A stretch of DNA of 64,000 nt from Megascapheus bottae (lineage: Eukaryota; Chordata; Mammalia; Rodentia; Geomyidae): the NCBI GenBank assembly GCA_024803745.1, contig JANJXV010000024.1, forward strand, positions 21,923,927 to 21,987,926, given 5' to 3'. Position 1 is the stretch's first letter; every line of letters begins with the position of its first letter. Made by a program: the position numbers and the translations under genes. The notes beneath the pieces were generated by a model. It searched no databases, was not told the origin of the DNA, and saw only the letters and a list, made by a program, of their open reading frames with translations. Shown one piece after another: positions 11,015-22,169 of this stretch.

Positions 11015-11139
11015 TCCAAGTCCTCCACACTGTCAGAAAGGAGGACCAAGAGAAGCAGCCACACCTCCCTCTCTCTCTCTCCCTGTGCCCCCCCTCTCTG
11101 CCAGCCCTCTTTACTCAGACCTGTGCCCTCAGGAGGGAG

Positions 11140-11604
11140 ATGATTCCTGGGCCTGCTCTCCTCCACTCTGCCCGAGGCCCCAGGCTCCTCTGCAGCATTT
11201 TCCTGTGTCTCTTGGCAGCAGGTGAGTCAGGAGCACAGGTGGGGCAGAGCTGGGTAGCTGGCATCTGATGCCCACCTGACCTGGATTTCCCTGCTGTCTC
11301 CTCCTGCCAGGTGCGCTGCAGGCTGGGGTCCTCCAGTCTCCCCGACACCTGATCAAAGCAAAGGGAGGAAAGGCCACTCTGGAATGCGTTCCCCACTCTG
11401 GACACGACACTGTGTTCTGGTACCAGCAGGCTGTGGGGCAGAGTCTCCAGTTCCTCATTTCGTATTTTCGGGGAACAGAGAGAGAGAAAGGAAGCATTCC
11501 TGTCCGGTTCTCAGCTCGGCAGTCCAGTGACTACCACTCTACGCTGACCATGAGCGCCTTGGAGCTGGGGGACTCGGCGGTGTATCTGTGTGCCAGCAGC
11601 TTGG
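11140..11604 (+). CDS. TRBV13: TRBV13-like V segment, copy B, intact
   Basis: The leader exon 11140-11221 gives a long 27-codon leader like that of human TRBV13, and the V exon is 11311-11604 (294 bp) after CTCCTGCCAG. The domain runs LQAGVLQSPRHLIKAKGG, Cys23 in LECVPHSGH, Trp41 in VFWYQQ, then QFLISYFRG, KGSIPVRFSARQ, SDYHSTLTMSALELGDSAVY and Cys104 in YLCASSL. SPRHLIK, the DYHS block and LELGDSA mark it as TRBV13 rather than 5 or 9. The FR3 reading frame broken in copy A is whole here. Few substitutions separate the two, including YYRG to YFRG in CDR2. Confidence 0.93.
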
Positions 11605-11643
11605 CACAGCCCTGAACACGGACTGGCTTTCTCTACCCAAACT
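11605..11643 (+). other. 23-RSS of TRBV13-like copy B
   Basis: The heptamer is CACAGCC, the spacer 23 bases and the nonamer ACCCAAACT. Confidence 0.88.
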
Positions 11644-13695
11644 TCCTGCCCCAGCTGATGATGTAACTGAGGGGGAGAGGGGAGCTGATGCCAGGCACAG
11701 CAAACCCCAGGAGGCCTCTTGGGCTTTAGCCACCCCTTCTCAGTCTGCTCCTCTCAGAGAGCTTCTGAGTGTTTCCTGTCTTAAATATCTGGACAGCCTC
11801 TCCTTCTGTGAATGCAGTGGCAGGGCCTCTCATCTGTGCTAGGTTACATCTTAGATATTTTAATGCACACATGAGCAGTAGTGTATCCTCTTCAAATGTG
11901 AGATCTCAAGGCTTCAGTTCATAGATAGACAGCTCCAGCTCAGAGACTCTCCTAATGGTTCGTAGGTAACACTATGGGCAGTAGGACGCGCATGCACCCT
12001 GCACATCACTCCCTGACGTTCTCTTGACGTTCTGGGGTGCTTTCTGATCTTGTGCCATGGCAGGTAGCACAATCCTGTCGCTTCACTTCACGAGCAGCTG
12101 AGCAGTAGTGGCAGGTCACATTATGGGTTATGGTTGCTAGGACACCGTACCTGGCTCAGCTTCTACACAGAGACCTTTTATACAGAGAACGCTTGTCCTT
12201 TGATAGTGCAACATGACATATATGTTTTCCACAAAGTAAAATTAGCAATACAGTAATGAGTTTAAAAGGAAATGAAAAGCTTATATTTATTGGCGATACT
12301 TAACAAGACTAAGAAGTTTGGTACTGTTTGAAAGACTATCATAATGGGTAGAACCCACTTTATTTTGAAAATGGTCTTAAGAGCTTTGTTGGTCCATGTG
12401 TCTTAAGCCACCCTCGCAAAAAAGCCTGCAAATCTTCAGCTAGAATCGAATGCTTATGCTACAGTATTAAGAAGAGAAAGGAAGGGGTTCAGATGGGTGA
12501 GAATGGTGAAAGGGTGACATGGATCGAGACAGATTTCCTCACATGTACTTTGTGAATTTGTAACTCCTTTTAAAGATAATAATGTTAAAATTATATATAT
12601 TTACATATAAACACTATGTTTATTTGCTTTGGCAGAAACATGGGCTACAGGCTCGTATTGTTGGTGGTCCTTGGTTTTTAGGACTAGCTGGATTTTTCCA
12701 AGGCCCACTGGTAGCTTCTCATTTGCTTCTGTATCCAGAATGTGACTGCTCTCGTTTTGAGTTATTCCTTATGAGACCATGCGAATTCAGTCAAGTTGTA
12801 TGGTGGTGGAGAGTTCACATTTCGTCATGGCCTACCTAGGAAATGATAACAGGCAAGGCTATTGAGTGGGGATATTCTTTCATAATAGGTAAGTTATGGC
12901 TAACTCAATATCTTTCTGGTGAATGGAAATATCTGAATGAAGACAGAACTTTTTTCTGTGTGACCCTAAGTACCGCAGTCATCTCTATTTGTTAGCCCAA
13001 AGCTCATTCCCACTGGTAATAAGCCTTCATATCCTTTGACACAAAGCAAAAACAGCAGGATATGGGAACTCCAGGACCCTCTGCTGGACTGAAACAAGGG
13101 AGACTTCATCTCCCCGAAGACAGAACTGAGGCCTGAAGCCTCACCTGCACGACTGTGAATCAGCATTCTTGTCCCTGACTCTGACACTTTATACCCTAGA
13201 TATAAGATGGCTTTTGAAGGGTTGGATGGCAGATTGACTTTCTAGTATTTAGGAAACGACTAATAAAAGCTAGTTAGAGATAGATGCCATAGAAAGTGGC
13301 AAGACAACCAGGAGTCTTTGCTGAGTCAGTAGGAGAATTACAATTGCAGCAGAGTAAAGAAAAAGAAGTGTATTCCAGTGGTCCTAAAAGCTGACCAGGG
13401 GAACAGAAGTCCTTCCTGAGACTGTGGAAACACTAAAATATTTAGTTCCTTTTAGAAACAAACTGAAAATGCCACTCCATTATGACCTGTTAAATTCCGT
13501 TCATGCATTAAGTTGCTCTGATAAATGCCATACACCTGTGCATGCAAACTAGAACAGGAGTTGTCATTGCAGAGAAGGGGCGTGCCTGATGAGCAGCTGC
13601 CTGGGCATTGCGTGGGGAAGGGAACTTCACGGAGTCTCAGAGAAGCCATCTTCTCCTGTCTCCTCAGAAGGCTTGAAGACACAAGACTTCCCGAC
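11644..13695. other. Intergenic, TRBV13 to TRBV10 (copy B)
   Basis: No gene recognised. The outer parts match copy A. About 1 kb in the middle (12340-13370) is absent from copy A and shows no repeat family I can name. An 85-codon frame at 12582-12839 has no recognisable features. Confidence 0.55.
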
Positions 13696-14132
13696 ATGGA
13701 CACCCAGCTCATCCACATGGCCTTCTGTCTCCTGTGGGCAGGTGAGTGATGAGTAGAGCTGGACTCCCCACCCACACCCAGAGAGACCCATTTCTCCTTG
13801 AGGGGCATCTTCAGGCATGGATCGTTCTCTGTTACAGGACACATGGAGGCTGCCATCACCCAAAATCCAAGTCACAAGCTCACAGAGACAGGACGACAGG
13901 TGACCTTGACTTGCCACCAGACTAACAACCATGACTACATGTACTGGTATAGACAACAACCTGGGCAAGGACTGAGGCTACTGCATTATTCCAGGGGAGA
14001 GAGCAACATCGAAAAGGGAGAGGTCCCTGATGGGTACAGCGTCTCCAGAACAGACACGAAGGACTTCCTCCTCACTGTGGACTCGGCCACCCCCTCCCAC
14101 ACAGCTGTGTACTTCTGTGCCAGCAGTTTCTC
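13696..14132 (+). CDS. TRBV10: TRBV10-like V segment, copy B, intact
   Basis: The leader exon 13696-13741 ([16 protein letters not shown]) and the V exon 13838-14132 have the same splice signals as copy A. Cys23 (LTCHQT), Trp41 (MYWYRQ) and Cys104 (YFCASS) are present and the frame is open. Compared with copy A the domain differs at D/N in CDR1, Y/Q after WYRQ, a few FR3 sites, and almost every CDR2 residue ([10 protein letters not shown] versus [10 protein letters not shown]). The pair therefore presents different MHC-facing loops on nearly the same framework. Confidence 0.93.
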
Positions 14133-14171
14133 CACAGCGCTGCAGGGAGGCCTCCTCTCTGCACAGAAAGT
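14133..14171 (+). other. 23-RSS of TRBV10-like copy B
   Basis: The heptamer is CACAGCG, the spacer 23 bases and the nonamer ACAGAAAGT, identical to copy A. Confidence 0.88.
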
Positions 14172-14639
14172 GTGAGGGGAGACGAGGATGACCCTGCTGC
14201 CCCTTCAAAGGCCCCAGTCTCAACAGCAGTCTGTGCCACCTCGTTCCTTCTCAGACACTGTCAGATCAGAGCAGGAAGGCTTCAAGTTGTAGATGTCCTA
14301 GCTGTCACATGCATGCTGCCTGGTGCTGGGCTTTCCTGGCCTAGACAACAGGGGACACTGAATATAGCATTGACTCACACTGACATTCAGCATTGGCCAG
14401 AAGACCCTCGTGGTAGACAGGGCTTTAGTAGATGGAAGATAAAGGCAGAGTTATCACTGAACGTTAAAAGTTCCTGGTCTATTAGGCAATTTTCTGTCAG
14501 TATGGCAAAATTCCTGATAATCCCACAGAGGAAGTATTAATTGTCTGGCAGCTGTAGGCTTTTCAGTCCTTGCTCTCTTGGCTCTGTTGCTTCATGGTGG
14601 GGATTTCCTAGCACAGCAGTTGATGGCTGCACAGCAGCC

Positions 14640-14748
14640 TGGAAGAAGAGAAGGAGGGAGCAAGAAGGAAGGGGAGCACAGAAAATTAAAACAAGGAAGG
14701 AGTGGACGGAAGGAAGGAAGAAAGAAAGAGAGGGGGGAAGGGAGGGGG
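14640..14748. repeat. Polypurine tract at the TRBV11 deletion junction
   Basis: A GGAA/GAAAG-rich tract homologous to copy A 2960-3150. It ends at GGGAGGGGGTAA and continues without a gap into TRBV11 exon sequence. Confidence 0.85.
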
Positions 14749-14938
14749 TAATTTTTTGGTATAGGCAGATTCTGGGTCATGGCCCAGAGCTGCTGTTGTA
14801 CTTTCTGAATGATTGCCCAAAGACTGGTTTTCTGCAGAGAGGACTCAAGGTGTGAATTTCACCCTGCAGACTGAGCCTGCACAGCTGGGTGATTCTATAT
14901 TGTATCTTTTTGCCAGCAGTTTAGCCACCACAGTGTAG
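14749..14938 (+). pseudogene. TRBV11: Truncated TRBV11-like V exon, copy B
   Basis: Only the 3' part of the V exon remains, starting at FWYRQILGHGPELLLYF (around Trp41). The promoter, leader, intron, FR1, Cys23 and CDR1 are gone. A 22-base deletion in CDR2 relative to copy A shifts the frame to a stop. The Cys104 codon TGT has become TTT (YLFASS). The end keeps a consensus heptamer. It is a non-functional relic, aligned to 4347-4539 of copy A. Confidence 0.92.
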
Positions 14939-14977
14939 GGACAGTTTCCTGCTGTGCTCAAAGCTCTGGGGTTCTCT
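14939..14977 (+). other. RSS of the TRBV11 relic
   Basis: The heptamer CACAGTG is perfect, better than CACAGCA of the intact paralogue. The nonamer region is CAAAGCTCT, which is weak. Confidence 0.75.
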
Positions 14978-17900
14978 TCCCGTCTAAGCTCTTCACGTAT
15001 AGTCTGCCATTCATGTCCTGGGAGGACATGAATTCTTTCTTTAGATATGAGGAGTGCAAGCGTGTGAAAATGGCATCGGAGGGAATGGAAGCACTTTCTG
15101 CTGTGAACTTAATAATCCCCAGGTGACAGTCACTCAGGACAGACTCTGGTGTCCCAGAGCCCAGAGGTGCCTTGTTCCTAAATCCTGCAGTCATAAAACA
15201 GGCACAGCCAACTTAGTACCACAGATGGTGTTGATCACAGAACTAGCAGCCAGCTCTTTCACTCTTCCTCTGTGCTCCTTCAGTGGCTGAATGTGAGCTT
15301 TAGTGACATGGTGGGGAATTAGCTTCCTTGTCTAGCTTCTTCTTACCTTCACAGGAGAACTTTCCTCCATTTTTCTGCACATCCTAATCCCAAGTCTTTA
15401 TTCAAGTGAAATTCTACTTTTACTAGAGCGCTTTATGCTTTTCCATTGGAATTAATCAGCCATGCACAGTTTTAAGCTTAGGTCAGACTGTTCAGAGGGA
15501 GCAGGGCATTGTTGAAAGTACTGGGAAAGTCATTTCCTGAGAACTGTCTGAAGGAGTTTCCTTAGCTCATTCTGATATCTCTGCCTGTCTTATCTTCCCT
15601 AACCATAAGTCCAAATATGGCTTGCCCATCACTTATCCTTATCTAACATTCTTGACTACCAAAAACATTCACGGAATGGATCAACATGGCCTTTGATCAT
15701 CTCTTTTTTGAGATTATTTGGTTCTTTCCCCAAACTGATATATTACTTCTTATCCTGATAACTCACTAGATTCTTAAGATATAATCTTAACTAAAATTTT
15801 TGCTTGATAATTGCTATCATTTTAGATATTTAGATAATGAAAGATTATATGCCTGCCTCTATTATGACTGGCATTCACATTAAATCATTTGACATTTAAC
15901 TTTATTTTGTTCTTGTGGCTATTTTGTAAGTGCTGGGAATCAAATCCATGAACTTGCACATCTTAGACAAGTGCTCTACTATTGAGAGCCAACCCAGTCC
16001 TCTCTGGATTACAATGTTCATCTGTTAGTTCAATGCTTTTCAACCTAAATGACTCAAAGATGCTTCAGTCTTGCTTTCAACCACAAGATGAAAATAACAA
16101 CTTTGAAAACATTTAGAACCAACTTGGTCTTGGCATTTTATCACTGGAAAGTTTTTATTTTGTTGTTTGCTTCCTGTTATATCACATCAAGTCCAATCTT
16201 CCAACAGACACAGAAGATCTGCATTCTTGATTGTGTAAATATACTTAAGTGGCAGTGGTTGGAATTTAAAAGAGCAATTGATATCCGAGTGAAGATGCCT
16301 CTGCCGTTTAGTTTTCTGGAACAATTTGTTCAGATTCTCCATTTTAGAGGAACTGAGACTGCAGCTGTAATAATCTCATTTTTGCCATATTTTCTTATTG
16401 GAAGCAAGTTAGTCATTTATTTAGTCTTTTTCTTCATCTTGGTTTAGTCTTCTGTCTTTATCTTTTCTTTCCTGTTGCCAAGGGAAAGATTAGATTGGTG
16501 TTTTCTCAACATTCATCAAGATCAGTGGTGAAATTTCTTTTAGTCCAGGAATAGCCTTCATTTTAGGAGAAAAACAGTTAAAATTTAGCTATCAACCCAT
16601 ACAGTCTTGTATTTAATTCTTTTTTTTCCTTTTTTGTTTCTTCTAGCAATAATGAAACAAATTATTGTATGGGCATGATCTAATGAAGCCTATGAAATAA
16701 AAATATTTTAAAGTCACATTTCTGCAGATGATTCTAGTATCTGTCTCTCTGATAGTAATATATTAATGTTTCTTCACTTACTCTCTAACTTTAACAAATT
16801 ACAAAATCTCAATCTTCTTTTCTAAATAATGCTGATCACAGCCCCCCTAAATTCTGTGTTGAGTCTCCCATGTTGGTCAAAAGGAGGCACTGTGGCCTCA
16901 CAGTCACCTAGAATAGATAGGGAGACACTAAGGAGATCCCTGAACAAAATGGTTAAGGGAAGCTCTGACATCAGGCCTAGTTGCTATGAATTGGATTGCA
17001 GATATCCCGATAGGTCACTGAGAATGGGACAATCACAGAACAGCTCTTCCTCATCAGTTCCTGTGAAGATGGGTTTTCCTCTGCCTTAGGGATTGAATTA
17101 GTATCTCGGCAGCAGGTCAACTTGCAGTGGGACAAGAAGTGGGAAGGGACCACTTGTGCATTCTGTGTTTGGGAACTAGAAGCATTGTGGGGGTCAGAAA
17201 ACCTCAAACCAGCTCAAGCTGGCCCTACTCTGGGGCAGAGCAGGAGAAACAGAACATTACCTTAGACCAGGGTTTTGAGGGCCTGGGCCCAGGGAGCTGA
17301 CAGTCGTAACCCCTGAAAGTCCATTTATGAAGTGGGTCTAAGCAACTATTTTTCTCCTCTGGAAATGTCCATGTACAACGGACCTTATTATCCATTTCAC
17401 TGTCTTGTATGCTCTGAAGCAGATGAGATCTGGGAAGAAAAGAGAACTTTGTGGTCTGCTTTCTCCTGGTTTGATGTTCTTTGCATCTATGTTTTCTATC
17501 CAGCTTTTTACTCTTTCATGCATGCATCTCGTGGTTGCTTAAGTTAGCACAGATTGCTTGTCTTAGCGTTTGGTAGGTCAGTTGTTCCTGGGTATACTCA
17601 AAGTATCCTGGCTTCCGTTCTTCTGGAGGATCTACATAAAACTGTATGTTGTCTTTTTTACCTCCTAGAAACTACCAATCCCTTGGCTCATGGTTCCTAT
17701 TCAAAGTTTCATGGTCTCTATTTTCCCTCCTCCAAGACAATAGCAGCTGACTGATTTGTTTCTTGGGCTAGGGAGCAACTGAGTTTTTCTTCTTTGTCAA
17801 CAACCAAAAAATAAAAATGAAAATCAAACTGTTTCTTCTTACTTACAAAATAACTGATCGACCAAAGACATGGACCCTTCTCTCCCCTCTGTATAACCTC

Positions 17901-18583
17901 TACTCAGAGAGAAAATAGGTCTATAGAAGGATTGTTTTAAATAAGGAAAAGGCCAGGTATTAATGATGGAAAACTTGGGCTTTTCTAGGAGACCAAGGTG
18001 TAAATCAACTCTGGAATGTTTTATTTACATAAATTTTAGAACATGTTTCCTGAAGGGAAAGTTTAACACAGTGTAAGGGTAAGTACATTCTGAGAGGTCT
18101 CTTATCACAAAGACCTTTTCAAATCTAATCAGCTCACAGGACATCCATTTAGCTCCTCCAGCTCTAACAAGGTGTCATCTTTGCTCTTCCAGAAGAGCTC
18201 TGAGAGCTGCTTCTAAGCACCTGAATAGAGATTTTGATGTAAGAATGTAACCCATAGTGTGGAGTTGGCAGAAGCAGTGGTTTTCAACAAGACAACAATT
18301 CCTCTTGGAACTTTTGGAGGTTGGAGTGCAGCTGGAAATAGTTGGCAGGATCCTAGAGGAGGGTTGCCATGATGACTTAAGAATGTCTGCAGGTATCCAG
18401 CAAGAGAAGTCTGAGATCTGCACCTCAATCAGTACTGCTGAGGGTAGCCTGCCAAACTCTGATAAGAGCCTTCCAGCTGGGTGGGGGTGGCACATTCCTG
18501 AAATCACTGACAGCTGGAAGTGCCCAAGGTCACATCTCTGCTCATTCTGCCCCCTCCCATCTGCTCTCTCTTCTTTCATTTAG
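14978..18583. other. Intergenic between TRBV11 relic and TRBV12 relic
   Basis: Up to about 16775 this aligns with copy A downstream of TRBV11. The rest has no V-like exon I can find. The open frames (for example 16049-16447, 132 codons) lack recognisable domains and lie in AT-rich DNA. A diverged ID-like fragment in minus orientation is likely at 15925-16005. Confidence 0.5.
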
Positions 18584-18878
18584 AGGGTGCAGATGCGCTG
18601 GTAACCAGACACCCATGCATGAAGTTACAGAGAAGGGAAAATTAGCAACTCTGAGATGTGAGCCAATTTCAGAGCCCCTCGGTATTTCCTGGTACAGACA
18701 GACCATGACGCAGGGCCCAGAACTGCTGATCAACGTCAGCAACAAGGCTGTAATCGATGACACTGGAATGCCCAGGGGAGTGTCTCCGCTGAGATGCCTT
18801 CTCCACCACTTTGCACTCTGAAGAGTCAACCCACAGAGCCCAGGGACTCAGTGGTACACTTGTGTACAGCAGCGTGTC
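18584..18878 (+). pseudogene. TRBV12: TRBV12-like V exon, frameshifted
   Basis: The acceptor TTTCATTTAG precedes an exon related to TRBV12. HEVTEKGKLATLRCEPIS with Cys23, SWYRQTMTQGPELLI with Trp41, and IDDTGMP are visible in one frame. A one-base deletion at about 18605 puts the start out of phase, and a deletion of about two bases at about 18780 puts FR3 in another frame (TEPRDSVVHLC). No convincing leader exon was found upstream. The RSS heptamer is a perfect consensus. Orientation and position agree with the neighbouring intact TRBV12-like gene. Confidence 0.88.
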
Positions 18879-18917
18879 CACAGTGCCACGAAATCATACT
18901 CTGCAGGTCTAGAAATC
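18879..18917 (+). other. RSS of TRBV12-like pseudogene
   Basis: The heptamer is CACAGTG, followed 23 bases later by CTAGAAATC, a weak nonamer. Confidence 0.7.
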
Positions 18918-21300
18918 CTGCTGTGTCCCCTTCTCCCCTTTGGTCCACCTTCCTCATTCCCCATGAGTGGGTTTGGCAGTCACTGATAAAGGGACCTATT
19001 GATACAGGACGGGAGAAGGGGTTGGGGGTTCCTTGCAAATTGTGAGTTCAAAGCTCACATATCAGATAAATCTTAAGCACTCGTCCACATTTGAATGGAA
19101 CCTTTGTAATTACAGCCACGACTCATCTTCTCTTTCCCTTCTCACATCAACTATGAACACATCCCTTGCCCTCATGAATTTTCTTAGAAAAGAAAGGGGT
19201 TTTGTTTTGTTTTTGCTAACAGGGCACTTTATAAAATGTTAATTTCATCTTTATTTTCATTACATGCAGTTCAATGGGGTAAAATAAGCATAATAACCTT
19301 CTTATGACATACTTTCTGCATTTGAATTTTTGAGTGTCTCTCTACCGAGTGCAGGATGAAGGTGTTACTTCTGGATGATATTTGGCCCACTATGATACTT
19401 CACGGTATTTATCTTACGAGAAGTCAAAGGCACTTCATCTCCTTGTAAAACATTTGCAATCTGATGTGCCTCTATGCTCCTGTTCTTATCATTGCTACCA
19501 CCATCTCCACACCTGTGAATATTCTAATCATGCCGGATGTTGTTGAATGCTTCCCTTCTCCATGAAGCAGCAACCATCTCTGCATGCTCTGCAGTGGAGT
19601 TTATGCACAGAGATTCCTTTGTAGGAGGACAGCTGTATTAATTGATAAGGATCATCCCCCTCAGTGGGATGACAGTTATGTATCATGGAGCTGTGGAATT
19701 TCACCAGAGTCTGTTCTGTTTCTTTCTAAATTCACAACCCTCGTCACTTGAAATCTGTAAGGAGAGTTCATTGTTCAAACAGACAAACATTTGCACTAAA
19801 CAGTGCCTGTGCAGAGGATGTGAACAGAGCCATAGAAATGGAGAAAATATGTGCAAGTCAACGTAGAATTGTTTTCTACGATGTTGAGCAAAGATTTGCC
19901 ACACACACCCTGTGCCCAGCCCATAGCCCTAGAAGTAATCGTTAATGGTTTTGTTTCAAACGAATGAGTGTTGGAGGGAAAACTCATTATACAGCAGTAT
20001 CTGCTGTTCCTGTGTCATAGATACAGTCATAGATACGATCTCTTACGATACACACCTGTTGGTATTGGCTTTTATATTGACTGATTTTAACACGGGTTAT
20101 TCCTAGGCAAAATTGCATCAACTTGTTAGCTCTCTAAAACCATAGCATTTATTTTCTCTAACATTTCATTTCTCTAAACCCATAACAGTTCATTTAATTT
20201 TTAGTATCTTTTAAAATTATCTTTAAGTAATTGTACAGAAGCATTATTGCTTCAGATGTAGAAACATCTCTTCACAGCCAATTATTCTGTGCTAATAATA
20301 TCCAATAAATGTTCTTGGCACTATTAATGTCTTATTTTTTTCAATACAGAATGTATATACTGAATGCTGCTGCTGAAGGCTTGCAGTTCTTCATGACAGG
20401 TGGAATTATCCAGCTGCTGCAGTTGCACCTGTCTGGCTATTTAATGAGCTATTGCCTGATTATAGCCTCTGGTCCATGGATAAGAAATTTAAAAATATAT
20501 ATATAAGTCTGACATTGATATCCACTTTTCATACAGTAAGAATAAACACAGTTACCCCCATTAGGTAGATTAGCATGGGAAATTTTCTATTTCCAATACT
20601 CTACCAAGTCAAGAATAATAAACTGTCAGTAACAGCATACTCTCAGACAGAAATATGAACCTGAGACCTGAAGCTCAACTGACCATCTTCTTTGTGTTGA
20701 AAAAGTGCTAAAGGACCTTCACGAGACAGTTAAACCATGTACATGGGAAAATGCAAAATTATTGCATGATGTTATAGGATGAGGTAAAAAGTGCATGTGC
20801 TTTGTACTATATGTCTGAAGTAGTTCAAATTCACTGAGAAACCAATGAACCATGATAGAAGAAGGTGTGTTCTCTGATGCTTTCCCATGACACCCCAAGG
20901 CAGCCAGTCATATCGCAGGAAGAGTGTGTCTCTCCGCCAATAGCAAAAACAGGAAGCTGGTACATTATGACTCCTCCATGAACAGAAATAACATTATTGC
21001 TCATACTGTAAGAGCATTGTCAGCTCTCAGATCTGTACCTGTCCCCATCCTCTCCGCCAAGAAGTGCTAATTTCGGGGTGCCAGTTGTCCTACTTTCTAG
21101 GGAAAGTTAGATGCTAACCTATGAAAAAATTTACTAGAAAATTAGAATTGACTGCAGAGTGCTTATGATGAGTCAGTTAAAGGCTTCTAGGTTGTAACTG
21201 GGACAAAGCCTTAAATAAGCAATAACTAATTTGACGTCGTGTGTGAGGGGGAGATAGAGATAGGAATGATGAAATACTCGAGATTTAAAATGCACATTAA
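18918..21300. other. Intergenic, no gene seen
   Basis: About 2.4 kb with only short frames. No V exon, RNA gene or clear repeat was recognised. Confidence 0.5.
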
Positions 21301-21302
21301 TT

Positions 21303-21510
21303 GGCTGAGTTTAGCCTAGTGGTACAGTGCTTGCCTAGCATACATGAAGTCCGGTTCAATACCTCAGTACTACATATATAAAAAAGCTGGAAAAGCCGGT
21401 GCTGTGGCTCAAGTGATAGAGCTCTAGCCTTGAGAAAGCTCAACAACAACGCTCAGGCCCTGAGGTCAAGTCCCAGGCTGGCAAATAAAACAAAGGCAAA
21501 AACAAAATGC
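21303..21510 (+). mobile_element. Dimeric ID-type SINE
   Basis: The left monomer is tRNA/ID-like (GGCTGAGTTTAGCCTAGTGG ... CAGTGCTTGCCTAGCATAC). It is followed by a right monomer with GCTGTGGCTCAAGTGATAGA and GCCCTGAGGTCAAG, and then an A-rich tail. Confidence 0.85.
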
Positions 21511-21562
21511 ATCTTACCTGATGCCTGCACTCCTGGCACATGGCATAGAAGCTGAATGGGGA

Positions 21563-21572
21563 AGTGATGTCA
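21563..21572 (+). promoter_or_regulatory. TRBV promoter decamer of TRBV12-like gene
   Basis: AGTGATGTCA, an exact match to the V-beta decamer consensus AGTGAYRTCA, 121 bp upstream of the leader ATG. Confidence 0.8.
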
Positions 21573-21683
21573 CTGCTAGGCCATACTCCACCTTGAGAGG
21601 CAATAGGTTTTAGAAAGCTCAGCCCTGCTGTTCACATTTACAAGAGCTTCCTGTGGGTGTAGCATCCTCCTATCCTCCCTGTT

Positions 21684-22130
21684 ATGTTCGCCAGATGGTC
21701 ACTTTACTCTGTGATTCTTTGTTTCTTGAGAGTAGGTGAGGGCACAGAAGTAAAAAATAAGTCTGGATTTTTGTTTTGGTTATGATTGCTAGTTATGATT
21801 ATATTTACCTTCTTTATTCCGTCTTTTTCCAGAATCTGTACATGCTGGGGTCGTGCAGACACCCAGGTATGAGGTGACAGAGAAAGGAAAGGAAATAGCT
21901 CTGAGGTGCCATCCTATTTCAGGCCACAATGCCCTGTACTGGTACCGACAGACTGCGGGGCAAGGACTGGAGGCACTCGTCTACTTTCAGAACCAGGCTC
22001 TCATAGACGACACAGGCATGCCCAAGGATCGATTTTCCACTGACATGTCTAGCGGGTCCCTCTCCACTCTGAAGATCCAGCCCACAGAACCCAGAGACTC
22101 AGCCATGTACTTCTGTGCCAGCAGTGTAGC
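21684..22130 (+). CDS. TRBV12: TRBV12-like V segment, intact
   Basis: The leader exon is 21684-21735 ([17 protein letters not shown] plus a split codon) with donor GTGAGG. A second ATG at 21695 is out of phase with the V exon, so 21684 is chosen. The V exon is 21833-22130 after CTTTTTCCAG. The domain begins [18 protein letters not shown], with Cys23 in LRCHPISGH, Trp41 in LYWYRQ and Cys104 in [19 protein letters not shown] and [17 protein letters not shown] are TRBV12 features. A promoter decamer lies upstream, and the RSS has an excellent nonamer. Confidence 0.92.
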
Positions 22131-22169
22131 CACAGAGATGCAGAGACAGCCCCTCCACGTGCAAAAACC
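22131..22169 (+). other. 23-RSS of TRBV12-like gene
   Basis: The heptamer is CACAGAG, the spacer 23 bases and the nonamer GCAAAAACC, one base from consensus. Confidence 0.9.

Larger units (their letters stand above)
10623..16775 (+). repeat. Tandem segmental duplication, copy B
   Basis: This pairs with window positions 1 to about 7440. It carries intact TRBV13-like and TRBV10-like genes and a truncated TRBV11-like relic. An extra segment (about 12340-13370) lies between the 13 and 10 members. A deletion of about 1.2 kb joins the polypurine tract to the middle of the TRBV11 V exon. Confidence 0.9.

Noticed and set aside
12582..12839. 85-codon frame containing RIVGGPW, reminiscent of a trypsin N terminus (IVGG)
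   Set aside because: Trypsinogen genes flank mammalian TRB loci, so I checked, but no catalytic His, Asp or Ser motifs or exon structure follow. Chance match.
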